A stretch of DNA of 47,559 nucleotides from assembly GCF_007556685.1 (NCBI RefSeq), contig NZ_VJON01000020.1, forward strand, positions 1 to 47,559. The letters are read 5' to 3'. The position numbers and the translations under genes are program-made. The first letter of the stretch is position 1; every line of letters begins with the position of its first letter. The notes below the pieces were generated by a model, which worked only from the letters and a program-made list of their open reading frames with translations, did not search any database and was not told where the DNA came from. Shown here piece after piece: positions 28,171 to 38,171 of this stretch. This DNA comes from Tepidimonas charontis. GTDB lineage: Bacteria > Pseudomonadota > Gammaproteobacteria > Burkholderiales > Burkholderiaceae_C.

Positions 28171-29517
28171 ATGAACGCACACACGCTCATCGACACAACC
28201 CGCCTGTGGCTACAACGACATCCGCGCCGCCTCACTGCGGCGCTGGCCATCCTGCTGCTCGGTACGGGCGTGACCGCCTTTGGCACCGGCCCGCTGGATG
28301 CCGCGCTCAAGGCCATGCCGCGCACCACGGTGGTGCAAGCGGTCGCGTTGCCCGACGAGGCGTTGGCCGCTTCGACGGATACGGCGCCGTTCGTTTTGCA
28401 CCGCAGCGACCTGACCCGGCGGGACGATACCTTGGCCACGCTGCTGCAACGCCTGGGTGTGCGCGACACCGGTGCCATCGAGCGCCTACGCCGCGAGCCC
28501 GCGCTGGCCGAACTGTGGCGCGGGCCGGCTGGCAAGTTGGTCAGCGTCGATGTCGACGACGACGGGCGCCTGTTGCGCCTGCAGGCCCGCTGGCTGGCGC
28601 GCACCGATGACACCACCTTCCAGCGCCTGGACGTCCGGCGCGCCTCACCCCCCCACAGTGCGTGGAACGTGCGGCGCGACAGCGCACCCTTGAACGCCTC
28701 GGTGCGGCTGGCCAGCGGCACCATCCGCAGCTCGCTGTTTGCCGCCACCGAAGCCGCGCGCCTGCCCGATGCGGTGGCCTCGCAGCTGGCCGACTTGTTG
28801 GGTGGAGAAATCGACTTCCGGCGTGATCTGCGTGCCGGCGACACCTTTGCCGTGGTGTACGAGGCGCTGGAAGCCGACGGCGAACTGCTGCGCTACGGGC
28901 GCCTGCTGGGGGCAGAGTTCGTCAACAACGGGCGACGACACCAGTTGGTGTGGTTCCAGCCGCCGGGCAGCCGTGGGGCCTACTACACTTTCGAAGGGGA
29001 GAGCCTGGCACGCGCCTTTCTGGCCTCGCCGCTGGCGTTTACCCGCGTCAGCAGCGGCTATGGCATGCGCTTTCACCCCGTGCACGGCGACCGGCGCGCC
29101 CACTTGGGGGTGGACTATGCCGCCCCTACCGGCACACCGGTGCGGGCGGTGGCCGACGCCAGCGTGGCCTTCGCCGGCTGGCAACGCGGCTACGGCAACG
29201 TCGTGGTCTTGCAGCACACAAATGGGCGTCAGACGCTGTATGCGCACCTGAGCCGCATCGATGTGCGCAAAGGCCAGCGGCTGGAGCAAGGGCAGACCGT
29301 TGGGGCCGTCGGCGCCACCGGCACCGCCACCGGGCCCCACCTGCACTTCGAGTACATCGTCAACGGACAGCACCGCGACCCGATGACCATCGCCCGCGAC
29401 AACCCCGGTGGCGAGCCGATCGAGGCGCGCTGGCGCTCGGCCTTCGTACAACACGCGGCCGGTATGCGCAGCCAACTGGCTGCCGCTGCCACCCTCGTGC
29501 AAGCCAGTGCCGAATAA
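28171..29517 (+). CDS. M23-family zinc metallopeptidase (cell-wall endopeptidase)
   Basis: Periplasmic peptidoglycan endopeptidase or cell-separation factor, 448 residues, inner-membrane anchored or exported by an N-terminal hydrophobic segment (about residues 22-38). The middle contains an OapA/LysM-like part with [14 protein letters not shown]. The C-terminal LytM/M23 domain has [18 protein letters not shown] (the HxxxD zinc ligands), [17 protein letters not shown] and the HLHFEY motif with the remaining ligands, so it should be catalytic. It begins an operon-like pair with anmK (15 bp between), which links wall cleavage and anhydro-MurNAc recycling. Confidence 0.9.
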   Translation: MNAHTLIDTTRLWLQRHPRRLTAALAILLLGTGVTAFGTGPLDAALKAMPRTTVVQAVALPDEALAASTDTAPFVLHRSDLTRRDDTLATLLQRLGVRDTGAIERLRREPALAELWRGPAGKLVSVDVDDDGRLLRLQARWLARTDDTTFQRLDVRRASPPHSAWNVRRDSAPLNASVRLASGTIRSSLFAATEAARLPDAVASQLADLLGGEIDFRRDLRAGDTFAVVYEALEADGELLRYGRLLGAEFVNNGRRHQLVWFQPPGSRGAYYTFEGESLARAFLASPLAFTRVSSGYGMRFHPVHGDRRAHLGVDYAAPTGTPVRAVADASVAFAGWQRGYGNVVVLQHTNGRQTLYAHLSRIDVRKGQRLEQGQTVGAVGATGTATGPHLHFEYIVNGQHRDPMTIARDNPGGEPIEARWRSAFVQHAAGMRSQLAAAATLVQASAE

Positions 29518-29532
29518 CACGCCTGCGCTGGC

Positions 29533-30669
29533 ATGCGCTGCATCGGCTTGATGTCGGGTACCTCGCTCGACGGGGTGGATGGTGTCTTGGTCGATTTCGA
29601 CGCGCCGGATCACGCCGGCGGTCGGGTGCTGGCGGATACGGCTTTGCCTTTGCCCGAGCCGCTGCGTGCCGACCTGTTGGCCTTGCAACACAGCGGACCC
29701 GATGAACTGCATCGCGCCGCGCAAGCCGCCGCGGCGCTGAGCGCGCTGTATGCCGAAGCGGTGCACGCGCTGCTGCGCCGCAGCGGCCTGACGGCGCGTG
29801 ACATCGCGGCGATCGGCGCGCATGGGCAAACCGTGCGCCATCTGCCCCCGGGTCACACGCGACTGGGTGCCGGCGAGGCTGCCTACACGGTGCAATTGCT
29901 CGCCCCCGCGCGCCTGGCCGAGGCCACGGGTATCGCTGTCGTGGCCGACTTTCGCAGCCGCGACATCGCCGCTGGCGGCCAGGGAGCGCCCTTGGTGCCA
30001 GCGTTTCACCGCGCCGCCTTTTGGCAACCCGGACACGCACTGGCCGTGGTCAACATCGGCGGTATCGCCAACGTCACACTCATCGACCCGGCCGGACACG
30101 TGCGCGGCTTCGACACCGGACCGGGCAACGTACTGCTCGATGGCTGGTGTGAGCGCCACACCGGTGCGCGTTTCGATGCCGACGGCGCCTGGGCGCGCCA
30201 GGGGCGCGTGTTGCCGGCCTTGCTCGACGCCTGTTTGGCCGACCCCTATTTCCAGCGCTGCGGTGCCCGCAGCACCGGACGCGACCACTTCCATCTGGGC
30301 TGGCTGGCCGAACGGTTGAACGCCTGCGGCCTGACCGACGCTGCCCCCGCCGACGTACAGGCCACGCTGGTGGCGCTGACCGCGCACACCATCGCGCACG
30401 CGCTGCGACAGGCGGCCACCGTCACCCCAGAGGTGGTGTGGGTGTGTGGAGGCGGCGCACGCAACGGCCTTCTGATGCAGGCCCTGCAGGTCCGATTGAC
30501 CCCGGTGCCGGTACGAGCCACCTCGGCGCGCGGCTGGCCGGTGCAATGGGTGGAGGCGGCGGCCTTCGCCTGGTTGGCCCGACAAACACTGCTGGGGCAA
30601 GCCGGCAACGTCCCCGAGGTCACGGGCGCTGCCGGGTCGCGCATTTTGGGCGCACTGTATCGGGCATGA
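29533..30669 (+). CDS. anmK: Anhydro-N-acetylmuramic acid kinase
   Basis: Opens and phosphorylates 1,6-anhydro-MurNAc to MurNAc-6-phosphate, in the recycling of peptidoglycan fragments. The 378-residue protein has the family start IGLMSGTSLDGVDGVLVDFD with ATP-binding GTS, the catalytic Asp region VADFRSRDIAAGGQGAPLVPAFH, NIGGIANVTLI, GFDTGPGNVLLD and VWVCGGGARNGLLM. The start overlaps the usual position seven codons before SGTS. It follows the M23 peptidase gene, whose products could feed this pathway together with those of the slt enzyme found elsewhere in the window. Confidence 0.95.
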   Translation: MRCIGLMSGTSLDGVDGVLVDFDAPDHAGGRVLADTALPLPEPLRADLLALQHSGPDELHRAAQAAAALSALYAEAVHALLRRSGLTARDIAAIGAHGQTVRHLPPGHTRLGAGEAAYTVQLLAPARLAEATGIAVVADFRSRDIAAGGQGAPLVPAFHRAAFWQPGHALAVVNIGGIANVTLIDPAGHVRGFDTGPGNVLLDGWCERHTGARFDADGAWARQGRVLPALLDACLADPYFQRCGARSTGRDHFHLGWLAERLNACGLTDAAPADVQATLVALTAHTIAHALRQAATVTPEVVWVCGGGARNGLLMQALQVRLTPVPVRATSARGWPVQWVEAAAFAWLARQTLLGQAGNVPEVTGAAGSRILGALYRA

Positions 30670-30836
30670 GGAAAAGCGGCCATGCGCCGCGATCATCGCC
30701 CGCCGGCAGTCATGCCAACTACCTCACGCCCAGTCAGGGATGAGGCCAGCGGTAAAACGGGCCGCAGGCGCCACGGCGGCAGCGACATCACCCGGAGCGC
30801 CACACCCAGCAACCGACGCCGGGACGCGGGCAAGCA

Positions 30837-31214
30837 TCAGCCGACGCTAAAGCTGGAGCCGCAGCCGCAGGTGGTGGTGGCGTTGGGATTGCGGATGACG
30901 AACTGCGCGCCTTGCAGATCTTCCTTGTAGTCGATCTCGGCGCCCACCAGGTACTGGTAGCTCATCGCATCGATGAGCAGGGTAACGCCGTTTTTGGTCA
31001 TCTGCGTGTCGTCGTCGTTGACGACCTCGTCGAATGTGAATCCGTACTGAAAGCCGGAACAGCCGCCGCCCTGCACGAAGACGCGCAGCTTCAGCTCGGG
31101 ATTGCCCTCCTCGGCGATCAACTCCGCCACCTTGGCCGCCGCGGCATCGGTGAAGATCAGCGGCGCCGGCATCTCGGTGGTGGCTTCGGCAGTGGTTTCG
31201 GCAACAGCAGTCAT
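30837..31214 (-). CDS. erpA: Iron-sulfur cluster insertion protein ErpA
   Basis: A-type carrier that delivers [4Fe-4S] or [2Fe-2S] clusters to target proteins. The 125-residue protein has an N-terminal extension ([13 protein letters not shown]), then the A-type core: [14 protein letters not shown] with the first ligand C52, and [10 protein letters not shown] near the C-terminus with C116 and C118. Cys spacing and the GCG ending are diagnostic. GAGGATG lies before the ATG at 31214. It is downstream of anmK but on the other strand (convergent; about 170 bp between) and lies next to the rpsI operon with its own upstream region. Confidence 0.93.
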   Translation of the reverse strand: MTAVAETTAEATTEMPAPLIFTDAAAAKVAELIAEEGNPELKLRVFVQGGGCSGFQYGFTFDEVVNDDDTQMTKNGVTLLIDAMSYQYLVGAEIDYKEDLQGAQFVIRNPNATTTCGCGSSFSVG

Positions 31215-31517
31215 GGCAGCATCCTCGTCACGGTTATGGGCAGCGCGATTCGAGCGTGGTCACGCCAGCAACGTGATCGGCGGTCGCACGGCCACTCGGC
31301 GTCGTCGCGGCGTCCATGCGACCACCCTCAACGACACCCATTTATCAAAGCATAGCAAAACGATCGGGAATAACCCAAATCGGGGCCCCGCGATACCCCT
31401 GCTGGACACAGGGATGAAGGTGGACGACGCCGACCATCGGGCGCAACGCCCCAGCCCGCCGGCAACGCAACGGCCACCGGCGACGAAAGCCACTGCGCCC
31501 AAGGCCGCACAACGCAC
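31215..31517. other. Intergenic region between erpA and the rpsI terminator
   Basis: About 300 bases without a convincing gene. An AT-richer patch at 31340-31380 contains a possible minus-strand promoter, TTGGGT, 18 bases, TATGCT, which would serve erpA with a leader of about 120 bases. I see no ORF with coding character or RNA structure there. Confidence 0.4.
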
Positions 31518-31542
31518 AAAAAACCCGCGCACCGGGCGCGGG
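31518..31542 (-). terminator. Rho-independent terminator of the rplM-rpsI operon
   Basis: On the minus strand the stem CCCGCGC / GCGCGGG with a 5-base loop is followed by six T residues. It lies 32 bp after the rpsI stop, the expected position. Confidence 0.85.
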
Positions 31543-31573
31543 CTGGGCATACGTCGGTAGCAGACGACGCCGA

Positions 31574-31966
31574 TCAGCGCTTGCTGAACTGCTTGGCGCG
31601 ACGGGCCTTGCGCAGACCCACCTTCTTGCGCTCGACTTCGCGCGCGTCGCGCGTGACGAAGCCCGCGGCGCTGAGCGCCGGCTTGAGGCTGGCGTCGTAG
31701 TCGATGAGCGCACGGGTGATACCGTGGCGCACCGCACCGGCTTGACCGGATTCGCCGCCACCGTGGACGTTGACCATGATGTCGAACGTCTCCAGGTGGT
31801 TGGTCAGCACCAGCGGCTGCTTGGCGATCATGATCGAGGTTTCGCGACCGAAATAGTCTTGGATGTCGCGACCGTTGATCGTGATCTTACCGGAGCCTTT
31901 CTTCAGGAACACGCGCGCGACGCTGGACTTGCGACGGCCCGTGCCATTGTTCCATTCACCAATCAT
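31574..31966 (-). CDS. rpsI: 30S ribosomal protein S9
   Basis: Ribosomal protein S9 of the small subunit; its C-terminal arginine/lysine tail reaches the P-site tRNA. The 130-residue protein shows the family features: [60 protein letters not shown], and the end [16 protein letters not shown]. It is 9 bp downstream of rplM on the same strand, the conserved rplM-rpsI operon. A strong terminator follows. Confidence 0.98.
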   Translation of the reverse strand: MIGEWNNGTGRRKSSVARVFLKKGSGKITINGRDIQDYFGRETSIMIAKQPLVLTNHLETFDIMVNVHGGGESGQAGAVRHGITRALIDYDASLKPALSAAGFVTRDAREVERKKVGLRKARRAKQFSKR

Positions 31967-31975
31967 GGCCGCTCC

Positions 31976-32407
31976 TTAGATTTCCAACACCTTGGGTTGC
32001 TGCGCGCCGTGCGGATGCTCGGGGCCGGCATAGACCTTGAGCTTCTTGATCATGGCGTAGCCGAGCGGCCCTTTGGGCAGCATGCCCTTGACGGCTTTTT
32101 CCAGCGCGCGGCCGGGATGCTTGGCCTGCATGTCGCGGAAGTTGATGGAGCGGATACCACCCGGATAACCGGTGTGGCGGTAGTAGATCTTGTCCAGGGC
32201 TTTGTTGCCCGTGACGCGGATCTTGTCGGCGTTGACGACGATGATGAAGTCGCCGGTGTCGACGTGAGGGGTGTAGATGGCCTTGTGCTTGCCGCGCAGT
32301 CGGCGTGCCACTTCGCTGGCGACACGTCCGAGCACCTTGTCGGTGGCGTCAATCACAAACCACTCATGCACCACCTCAGCGGGCTTGGCGCTGAAGGTTT
32401 TGGTCAT
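31976..32407 (-). CDS. rplM: 50S ribosomal protein L13
   Basis: Large-subunit protein L13, an early assembly protein. The 143-residue chain contains [62 protein letters not shown] and [16 protein letters not shown], all standard. It is first in the rplM-rpsI operon. The 5' region up to rlmJ (divergent) holds a TACAAT hexamer at 32525-32530 on the minus strand without a clear -35. A leader of about 110 bases could carry autoregulation, but no structure is evident by eye. Confidence 0.98.
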   Translation of the reverse strand: MTKTFSAKPAEVVHEWFVIDATDKVLGRVASEVARRLRGKHKAIYTPHVDTGDFIIVVNADKIRVTGNKALDKIYYRHTGYPGGIRSINFRDMQAKHPGRALEKAVKGMLPKGPLGYAMIKKLKVYAGPEHPHGAQQPKVLEI

Positions 32408-32588
32408 GATCGTTTCCTGTGGTTTGGCGGGCCCTTTTCCGCGGTCGGCGCTGCTTCAGCCGGCAGCCTCTTAGGCGGGATGAATTTTTCGCCGCGGGAC
32501 CACGAAGCGCTGCGAAAACGGTCTATTGTACCAGCAACGCACGGCCTGCCGCTCGCTTGCGGCGGCACCGCTCGGCTACCATCGGCGC

Positions 32589-33515
32589 ATGTTCAGCTAT
32601 CGCCACGCTTTCCACGCCGGCAACCATGCCGACGTGCTCAAACACCTGACCCTGCTGGGGGCGGTGCAGCGCCTGCACGCCAAACCCGGCGGCGTGCTGC
32701 TGGTGGACACGCATGCCGGCGCCGGGCTGTACCGGCTCGACCAGGCCGAGGCCCAAACGTCGGGCGAAGCGGCCGGCGGCGTGTTGGCGCTGGCCCAGGC
32801 GCTCGCCCGGGCCGACCGTGCCGCCGTGCCGGCGCTGATCGAGGCGTACCGGCAGCGACTCGACGCCCTCAACGACGGCGGCGCGTGGCGCCTGTACCCT
32901 GGCTCGCCTGCCTGGCTGCAGGGCCTGCTGCGCCCGCAGGACCGCCTGGTGTTGTTCGAGCTGCACCCCACCGACGGGCGGCTACTGGATCGCACCGTGC
33001 GCGCGTGGCAGCAACACACGCCGCGCGCCTCGATCGAACTGCGGCGCGACGATGGCTTCGTGGGGCTGAAGGCCCTGCTGCCACCGCCGCAACGGCGCGC
33101 CCTGGTGCTGATCGACCCCAGCTATGAGCTGAAATCCGACTACGCCGCAGTGGCTGCAGCGGTGGACGATGCCCTGCGCCGCTTCGCACCGGGGTGCCTG
33201 CTCGTGTGGTACCCGGTGATCGGCCGCCCCGAGGCGCACGCGCTGCCGCGGCGGCTGCGCGCGCTGGCCGAGCGCGCCGGCCGCCCTTGGCTGCGTGCCG
33301 AGCTGCACGTCGGTGCGCCCCCCGATCCGCAAGCGCGCGCCGCCGCCGCGCGCGGCCAGGCACACGGCGCCCTACGCGCCAGCGGCATGTTCGTGATCAA
33401 CCCGCCGTACACCCTCGCCGAGCAACTGCATACGGCGCTCACGTGGCTGCTGCCGGCGCTGCGCCGAGGGCCGGGGGCACAGGTACGCGTCGATCGGGCC
33501 GCAGGGGGCGGCTGA
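32589..33515 (+). CDS. rlmJ: 23S rRNA (adenine-2030-N6)-methyltransferase RlmJ
   Basis: SAM-dependent methyltransferase that makes m6A2030 in 23S rRNA; 308 residues. It begins MFSYRHAFHAGNHADVLKH, the signature start, then VDTHAGAGLY (SAM binding), YPGSPAW, FELHPTD, a catalytic motif written IDPSYEL (DPPYE in E. coli), and a C-terminal MFVINPPYTL. The Pro-to-Ser change inside DPPY leaves Asp and Tyr in place. It is convergent with metY, 17 bp away, and divergent from rplM. Confidence 0.92.
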   Translation: MFSYRHAFHAGNHADVLKHLTLLGAVQRLHAKPGGVLLVDTHAGAGLYRLDQAEAQTSGEAAGGVLALAQALARADRAAVPALIEAYRQRLDALNDGGAWRLYPGSPAWLQGLLRPQDRLVLFELHPTDGRLLDRTVRAWQQHTPRASIELRRDDGFVGLKALLPPPQRRALVLIDPSYELKSDYAAVAAAVDDALRRFAPGCLLVWYPVIGRPEAHALPRRLRALAERAGRPWLRAELHVGAPPDPQARAAAARGQAHGALRASGMFVINPPYTLAEQLHTALTWLLPALRRGPGAQVRVDRAAGGG

Positions 33516-33532
33516 GGATACCCTGCGCCCGC

Positions 33533-34804
33533 TCACGCCGCCGCCAGTGCTTGTTCGAGGTCGGCGCGCAAGTCGTCGATGTGCTCGATGCCGACGCACA
33601 GCCGCACCGTGTCTTCGGTGACGCCGGCCTTGACCAGCTCCTCGGGCGAGAGCTGCCGGTGCGTGGTGCTGGCCGGGTGCGTGGCCAGCGAGCGCACGTC
33701 GCCGATATTGACCAGCCGCGTGAACAGCTGCAGCGCGTCCAGGAAGCGCTCGCCGGCCGCGCGCCCGCCCTCGATGCCGAACGTCAGCAGGCCCGAGGCC
33801 CGCCCGCCCAGGTAGCGCTGCGCCAACGCGTGATAGGGGTCGTCTGGCAGGCCGGCGTAGCGCACCCAGCGCACCTTGGGGTGGGTACGCAAAAACTGGG
33901 CCACCGCCAGCGTGTTGTCGCAAATGCGGTCCATGCGCAGCGGCAGCGTCTCGATCCCCTGCAAAATCAAAAAGGCATTGAAGGGCGAGATCGCCGCGCC
34001 CATGTTGCGCAGCGGCACCACGCGCGCCCGCGCGATGTAGGCGGCCGCGCCCAGCGCCTCGGTATAGACCACCCCGTGGTAGCTGACGTCGGGTTCGTTC
34101 AGGCGTTTGAAACGCACGTTGTGCTCGGCCCACGGAAAGCGGCCCGAATCGACGATGGCGCCGCCGACGCTGTTGCCGTGACCACCCAGGTACTTGGTCA
34201 GCGAATGCACGACGATATCGGCGCCGTGCTCGAAAGGCCGGCACAGATAGGGACTGGGCACGGTGTTGTCCACGATCAGCGGCACGCCGTGGCGGTGCGC
34301 GATGGCCGCCAGCGCCGCGATGTCGGTGACGTTGCCGCGCGGATTGCCCATCGATTCGCAGTACAGCGCCTTGGTGCGCGCATCGATCAGGGGCTCGAAG
34401 GTTTCGGGCCGGTCGCTGTCGGCAAAGCGCACCTCGATGCCGTATTGCGGCAGCGTGTGGGCAAACAGGTTGTAGGTGCCGCCGTACAGCGTCGAGGCCG
34501 AGACGATGTTGTCGCCCGCCTCGGCGATCGTTTGGATGGCGTAGGTGATGGCGGCTTGACCCGAGGCCAGCGCCAGGGCGCCGACGCCGCCTTCCAAGGC
34601 CGCCAGGCGCTCCTCCAACACCGCCTGGGTCGGGTTCATGATGCGGGTGTAGATGTTGCCCGGCACCTTCAGGTCGAACAGGTCGGCGCCGTGCTGCGCG
34701 CTGTCGAACGCGTAGGCCACCGTCTGGTAGATGGGCGGCACCACGGCTTTGGTGGTGGGGTCGGGACGGTAGCCGGCGTGCACGGCCTGGGTTTCGAATC
34801 GCAT
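33533..34804 (-). CDS. metY: O-acetylhomoserine sulfhydrylase / aminocarboxypropyltransferase
   Basis: PLP enzyme of the Cys/Met metabolism family that makes homocysteine from O-acetylhomoserine and sulfide. It is 423 residues, within the longer MetY size. Features: MRFETQAVHAGYRPDPTTKAV, YTRIMNPT, LASGQAAITYAI, NTVPSPYLCRP, and the PLP lysine K204 in HSLTKYLGGHG. The ending HPASTTHRQLSPEELVKAGVT is typical. AGGAG precedes the ATG. It is the last gene of the ahcY-tlyA-metF series, 59 bp after metF, so homocysteine is made, methylated and recycled by products of one transcript. Confidence 0.93.
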   Translation of the reverse strand: MRFETQAVHAGYRPDPTTKAVVPPIYQTVAYAFDSAQHGADLFDLKVPGNIYTRIMNPTQAVLEERLAALEGGVGALALASGQAAITYAIQTIAEAGDNIVSASTLYGGTYNLFAHTLPQYGIEVRFADSDRPETFEPLIDARTKALYCESMGNPRGNVTDIAALAAIAHRHGVPLIVDNTVPSPYLCRPFEHGADIVVHSLTKYLGGHGNSVGGAIVDSGRFPWAEHNVRFKRLNEPDVSYHGVVYTEALGAAAYIARARVVPLRNMGAAISPFNAFLILQGIETLPLRMDRICDNTLAVAQFLRTHPKVRWVRYAGLPDDPYHALAQRYLGGRASGLLTFGIEGGRAAGERFLDALQLFTRLVNIGDVRSLATHPASTTHRQLSPEELVKAGVTEDTVRLCVGIEHIDDLRADLEQALAAA

Positions 34805-34863
34805 GCGATGGTCTCCTGTCGTGGGTGGGACGAAAATCGATGGCCCCGCGTGATGGCTCGGGC

Positions 34864-35703
34864 TCAAGACAGTGGCATCAGATCGAGGCGCTGCAGGATG
34901 GTCAGCACCGCATCGGCCTGGTTCATCGTGTAGAAATGCAGACCCGGGGCGCCGGCGGTGCGCAGTTGGTCGCACAGATCGGTGACCACGTCCAGCCCGA
35001 AGGCGCGAATGGAGGCCACGTCATCACCAAAGCTCTGCAGGCGCAGCCGAATCCAGCGCGGGATCTCGGCCCCGCAGGCATCCGAGAAGCGCATCAGTTG
35101 GCTGGCGTTGGTGATGGGCATGATACCGGGCACGATGGGAATGTCCACCCCGAGCGCTTCGGCTTCGTCGACAAAGCGAAAGTAGGCGTCGCTGTTGAAA
35201 AAATACTGCGTGATGGCCGAGTCGGCGCCGGCGCGCACCTTGGTCGCGAAGGCCTGCAGATCGGCCTGGGGCGAGCGCGCCTGCGGATGCATTTCCGGGT
35301 AGGCGGCCACTTCGATGTGGAACGCCCGATCGAACTCGGCGCGGATGAAGGCCACCAAATCGCTGGCGTAGGTGAACTCGCCCCCCAGCCCGTAGCCACT
35401 GGGCAGGTCGCCGCGCAGCGCCACCAGGCGACGCACGCCCATGGCCTGCAGCTCCGCCAGTTGCGCCCGCACCCGCGCGCGCGTGGCGCCGATGCAGGAA
35501 AAATGCGCCGCCGCCGGCACCCCTTCGGCCAGGATCTCGGCGACGGTGGCAAACGTGCCCTCCTGCGTGGAGCCGCCAGCGCCGTAGGTCACCGAACAGA
35601 ACTGCGGACGCGCGGCGTAGAGCCGCTGGCGCACCGCGCGCAGCTTGTCGGCCCCCTCGGGGGTCTTGGGTGGGAAAAACTCGAAACTCAACGGCACAGC
35701 CAT
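34864..35703 (-). CDS. metF: 5,10-methylenetetrahydrofolate reductase
   Basis: FAD enzyme that reduces methylene-THF to methyl-THF, the methyl donor for homocysteine methylation. It is 279 residues. The start MAVPLSFEFFPPKTPEG and SVTYGAGGSTQEGT contain the flavin and folate-binding features; VALRGDLPSGY, EVAAYPEMHP and ITQYFFNSDAYFRFVD complete the barrel. It lacks the eukaryotic regulatory domain, as usual in bacteria. Its start overlaps the end of tlyA by 16 bp, so it is translated as part of the ahcY operon, where an SAH riboswitch acts upstream. Confidence 0.95.
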   Translation of the reverse strand: MAVPLSFEFFPPKTPEGADKLRAVRQRLYAARPQFCSVTYGAGGSTQEGTFATVAEILAEGVPAAAHFSCIGATRARVRAQLAELQAMGVRRLVALRGDLPSGYGLGGEFTYASDLVAFIRAEFDRAFHIEVAAYPEMHPQARSPQADLQAFATKVRAGADSAITQYFFNSDAYFRFVDEAEALGVDIPIVPGIMPITNASQLMRFSDACGAEIPRWIRLRLQSFGDDVASIRAFGLDVVTDLCDQLRTAGAPGLHFYTMNQADAVLTILQRLDLMPLS

Positions 35704-36449
35704 GCAAAAAACTCCCGGTTCCCGTCGCCGCCGGCGATCGGGCTGTCAAAGTAGTCGCGCAGCCGCAGACCCAATGCTTGCGCGGCATCGGCCACGCGTG
35801 CGCGCACGCGCTGGTGGGCCGCCGGGTCGCGCACCAGCCCGCCTTTGCCGATGTCGCCGGGCTGCAATTCGAACTGCGGCTTGACCAGCATCAGCATCTG
35901 CCCGTGGGGCGCCAACAACGGCAGCAGCGCCGGCCACACCAGGGTCTGCGAAATGAAGGACAGGTCGCCCACGATCAGGTCGAACGGCGGCGCAGCCGCT
36001 GGCCCGCCCGCCCGCACCAGGGCGGGCGCGTCCAGCGTGCGGGCGTTGCAGCGCTCCACGGCCACCACGCGCGCATCGGCGCGCAGCCGTGCATGTAATT
36101 GGCCGTGGCCGACATCGACCCCCACCACCTGCGCCGCTCCGGCCTGCAACAAGCAGTCGGTAAAGCCGCCGGTGCTCTGGCCCACGTCCAGACAGCGCCA
36201 GCCGTGCACCAGCAGGCCGGTGTGGGCCAGCGCCCCGGCGAGCTTGAGCCCGCCGCGCGAGACGTAGCGCAGCTCGGCGTCGTCGCTGAGTTCGATGGCG
36301 CAGCCGGCGGGCAACTCGTCGCCCCCCTTGGCCAGCGTGCACCAGCCACCGGGCGCCAACCAGCGCACCGCCCCGCGTTCGATGAGGCGCTGCGCCGCCG
36401 AACGCGTAGGCGCCAGCCCGCGCTGCACCAACAGCCGATCGGCTCGCAT
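35688..36449 (-). CDS. tlyA: TlyA-family rRNA methyltransferase / hemolysin-like protein
   Basis: S4-domain methyltransferase of the TlyA/FtsJ-like family, which in some bacteria 2'-O-methylates rRNA. It is 253 residues. An N-terminal S4 RNA-binding domain (about 1-65) begins MRADRLLVQRGLAPTRSAAQ; the methyltransferase domain has YVSRGGLKLAGAL, CLDVGQSTGGFTDCLLQAGA (SAM site), DLIVGDLSFISQ and MLVKPQFELQPGDIGKGGLVRD. It lies between ahcY and metF, a frequent order in betaproteobacteria. The 225-bp gap from ahcY contains no recognised gene or terminator. The biological target here is not known. Confidence 0.88.
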   Translation of the reverse strand: MRADRLLVQRGLAPTRSAAQRLIERGAVRWLAPGGWCTLAKGGDELPAGCAIELSDDAELRYVSRGGLKLAGALAHTGLLVHGWRCLDVGQSTGGFTDCLLQAGAAQVVGVDVGHGQLHARLRADARVVAVERCNARTLDAPALVRAGGPAAAPPFDLIVGDLSFISQTLVWPALLPLLAPHGQMLMLVKPQFELQPGDIGKGGLVRDPAAHQRVRARVADAAQALGLRLRDYFDSPIAGGDGNREFFAWLCR

Positions 36450-36674
36450 CGCCCCTTTGCCTCCAAAAGCTTCTTGCAACACGCCACAAACGCCAGCCGA
36501 CCGGCGCCAGGACACGCCCACCACGGGCGCACGCGACGCCGAGCAAGCACCCGCCGCAAGCGCCGTACACGCAGGCGCTTGGCAACCGCCCATGGCGGCA
36601 AACCGGCGCACAGTGGCTCGCTGCGGCCGGCGCGCGCCATGTCGCCGACCGAGTCGGTTGCGGGCCGACGTCAC

Positions 36675-38111
36675 TCAGTAGCGGTAGGTATCCGGTTTGT
36701 ACGGCCCTTCCTTGGGTACGCCGATGTAGGCCGCTTGCTCGTCGGTGAGCTCGGTGAGCATAGCGCCGAGCTTTTTCAGCTGCAGCCGCGCCACCTTCTC
36801 ATCCAAGTGCTTGGGCAGGGTATAGACCTTGCCCTTTTCGTAGTAGTCGCGGTGCGTGAAAAGCTCGATTTGCGCCAGCGTCTGGTTGGCAAACGATGAG
36901 CTCATCACATAACTGGGGTGCCCGGTGGCGCAGCCCAGGTTGACCAGCCGCCCCTTGGCCAGCAGGATGATGCGCTTGCCGTCCTCGAAGATCACGTGGT
37001 CGACCTGGGGTTTGATTTCTTCCCAGCGGCACTTCGACTCCAGGGCCGCGACGTCGATTTCGTTGTCGAAGTGACCGATATTGCACACGATCGCCTGATC
37101 CTTCATGCGCGCCATGTGCTCGTAGGTGATGACGTGCTTGTTGCCGGTGGCGGTGACGAAGATGTCGGCCTTGTCGGCGGCGTAGTCCATCGTGACGACC
37201 TTGTAGCCTTCCATCGCCGCTTGCAGCGCGCAGATGGGGTCGATCTCGGTGACCCACACCTGGGCCGCCAGCGCCCGCAGCGCCTGCGCCGAGCCCTTGC
37301 CGACGTCGCCATAGCCGCAGACGACGGCGATCTTGCCCGCGATCATGACGTCGGTGGCGCGCTTGATGCCGTCCACCAGCGATTCGCGGCAACCGTAGAG
37401 GTTGTCGAATTTGCTCTTGGTGACCGAGTCGTTGACGTTGATGGCGCGAAACATCAGCTCGCCGCGCGCGGCCATCTGCTTGAGCCGGTTGACGCCAGTG
37501 GTGGTCTCCTCGGTGACGCCGATGACCTGCGCGGCCTTGCGGCTGTACCACTTGGGGTCTTGCGCCAGGCGCTCGCGGATCGCGGCAAACAGCACACGCT
37601 CCTCTTCGCTGCCGGGCCGATCGAGCACCGACGGGTCGTGCTCGGCGCGCTTGCCCAGGTGCAGCAGCAGCGTGGCGTCGCCACCGTCGTCCAGGATCAT
37701 GTTCGGTCCCTCATCGGCGCTGCCCGCCGGGCCGAACTCGAAAATACGGTGCGTAAACGCCCAGTAGTCTTGCAGCGTCTCACCCTTGTAGGCGAACACC
37801 GGCGTGCCGGCGACGGCGATGGCGGCGGCCGCGTGGTCCTGGGTGGAAAAAATATTGCACGAGGCCCAGCGCACCTGCGCGCCCAGCGCCTGCAGCGTCT
37901 CGATCAGCACGGCGGTCTGGATCGTCATGTGCAGCGAACCGGCGATGCGCGCGCCTTTGAGCGGTTGGCTGGCGGCGAATTCCTCGCGAATCGCCATCAG
38001 GCCCGGCATTTCGGTTTCGGCGATGCGGATTTCCTTGCGACCCCAATCGGCCAAACCGAGGTCGGCCACCACGCAATCGGTGGGCAGGGCGGTGGTCAGC
38101 GGTGCGTTCAT
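36675..38111 (-). CDS. ahcY: Adenosylhomocysteinase
   Basis: NAD-dependent hydrolase that splits S-adenosylhomocysteine to homocysteine and adenosine, removing the inhibitor made by methyltransferases. The 478-residue protein has [27 protein letters not shown], the catalytic [11 protein letters not shown]..., [35 protein letters not shown] with the NAD-binding glycine motif, and the C-terminal KPDTYRY ending with the conserved Tyr. The start [13 protein letters not shown] is the first in-frame Met. It is the first gene after an SAH riboswitch and -10 box TATAAT, so SAH itself should induce it along with tlyA, metF and probably metY. Confidence 0.98.
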   Translation of the reverse strand: MNAPLTTALPTDCVVADLGLADWGRKEIRIAETEMPGLMAIREEFAASQPLKGARIAGSLHMTIQTAVLIETLQALGAQVRWASCNIFSTQDHAAAAIAVAGTPVFAYKGETLQDYWAFTHRIFEFGPAGSADEGPNMILDDGGDATLLLHLGKRAEHDPSVLDRPGSEEERVLFAAIRERLAQDPKWYSRKAAQVIGVTEETTTGVNRLKQMAARGELMFRAINVNDSVTKSKFDNLYGCRESLVDGIKRATDVMIAGKIAVVCGYGDVGKGSAQALRALAAQVWVTEIDPICALQAAMEGYKVVTMDYAADKADIFVTATGNKHVITYEHMARMKDQAIVCNIGHFDNEIDVAALESKCRWEEIKPQVDHVIFEDGKRIILLAKGRLVNLGCATGHPSYVMSSSFANQTLAQIELFTHRDYYEKGKVYTLPKHLDEKVARLQLKKLGAMLTELTDEQAAYIGVPKEGPYKPDTYRY

Positions 38112-38171
38112 ACCATGGACTCCTGTTGCAGGGTTGCCACCGCTGGCGGGCCACACTGCTCACGCCACGTC

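Noticed and set aside
31215-31517. Possible small gene or RNA between erpA and rpsI
   Set aside because: No start with ribosome-binding site, no codon bias and no evident fold; treated as intergenic.
32408-32588. Ribosomal-protein leader RNA upstream of rplM
   Set aside because: There is room for one, but I could not see a convincing conserved structure by eye.
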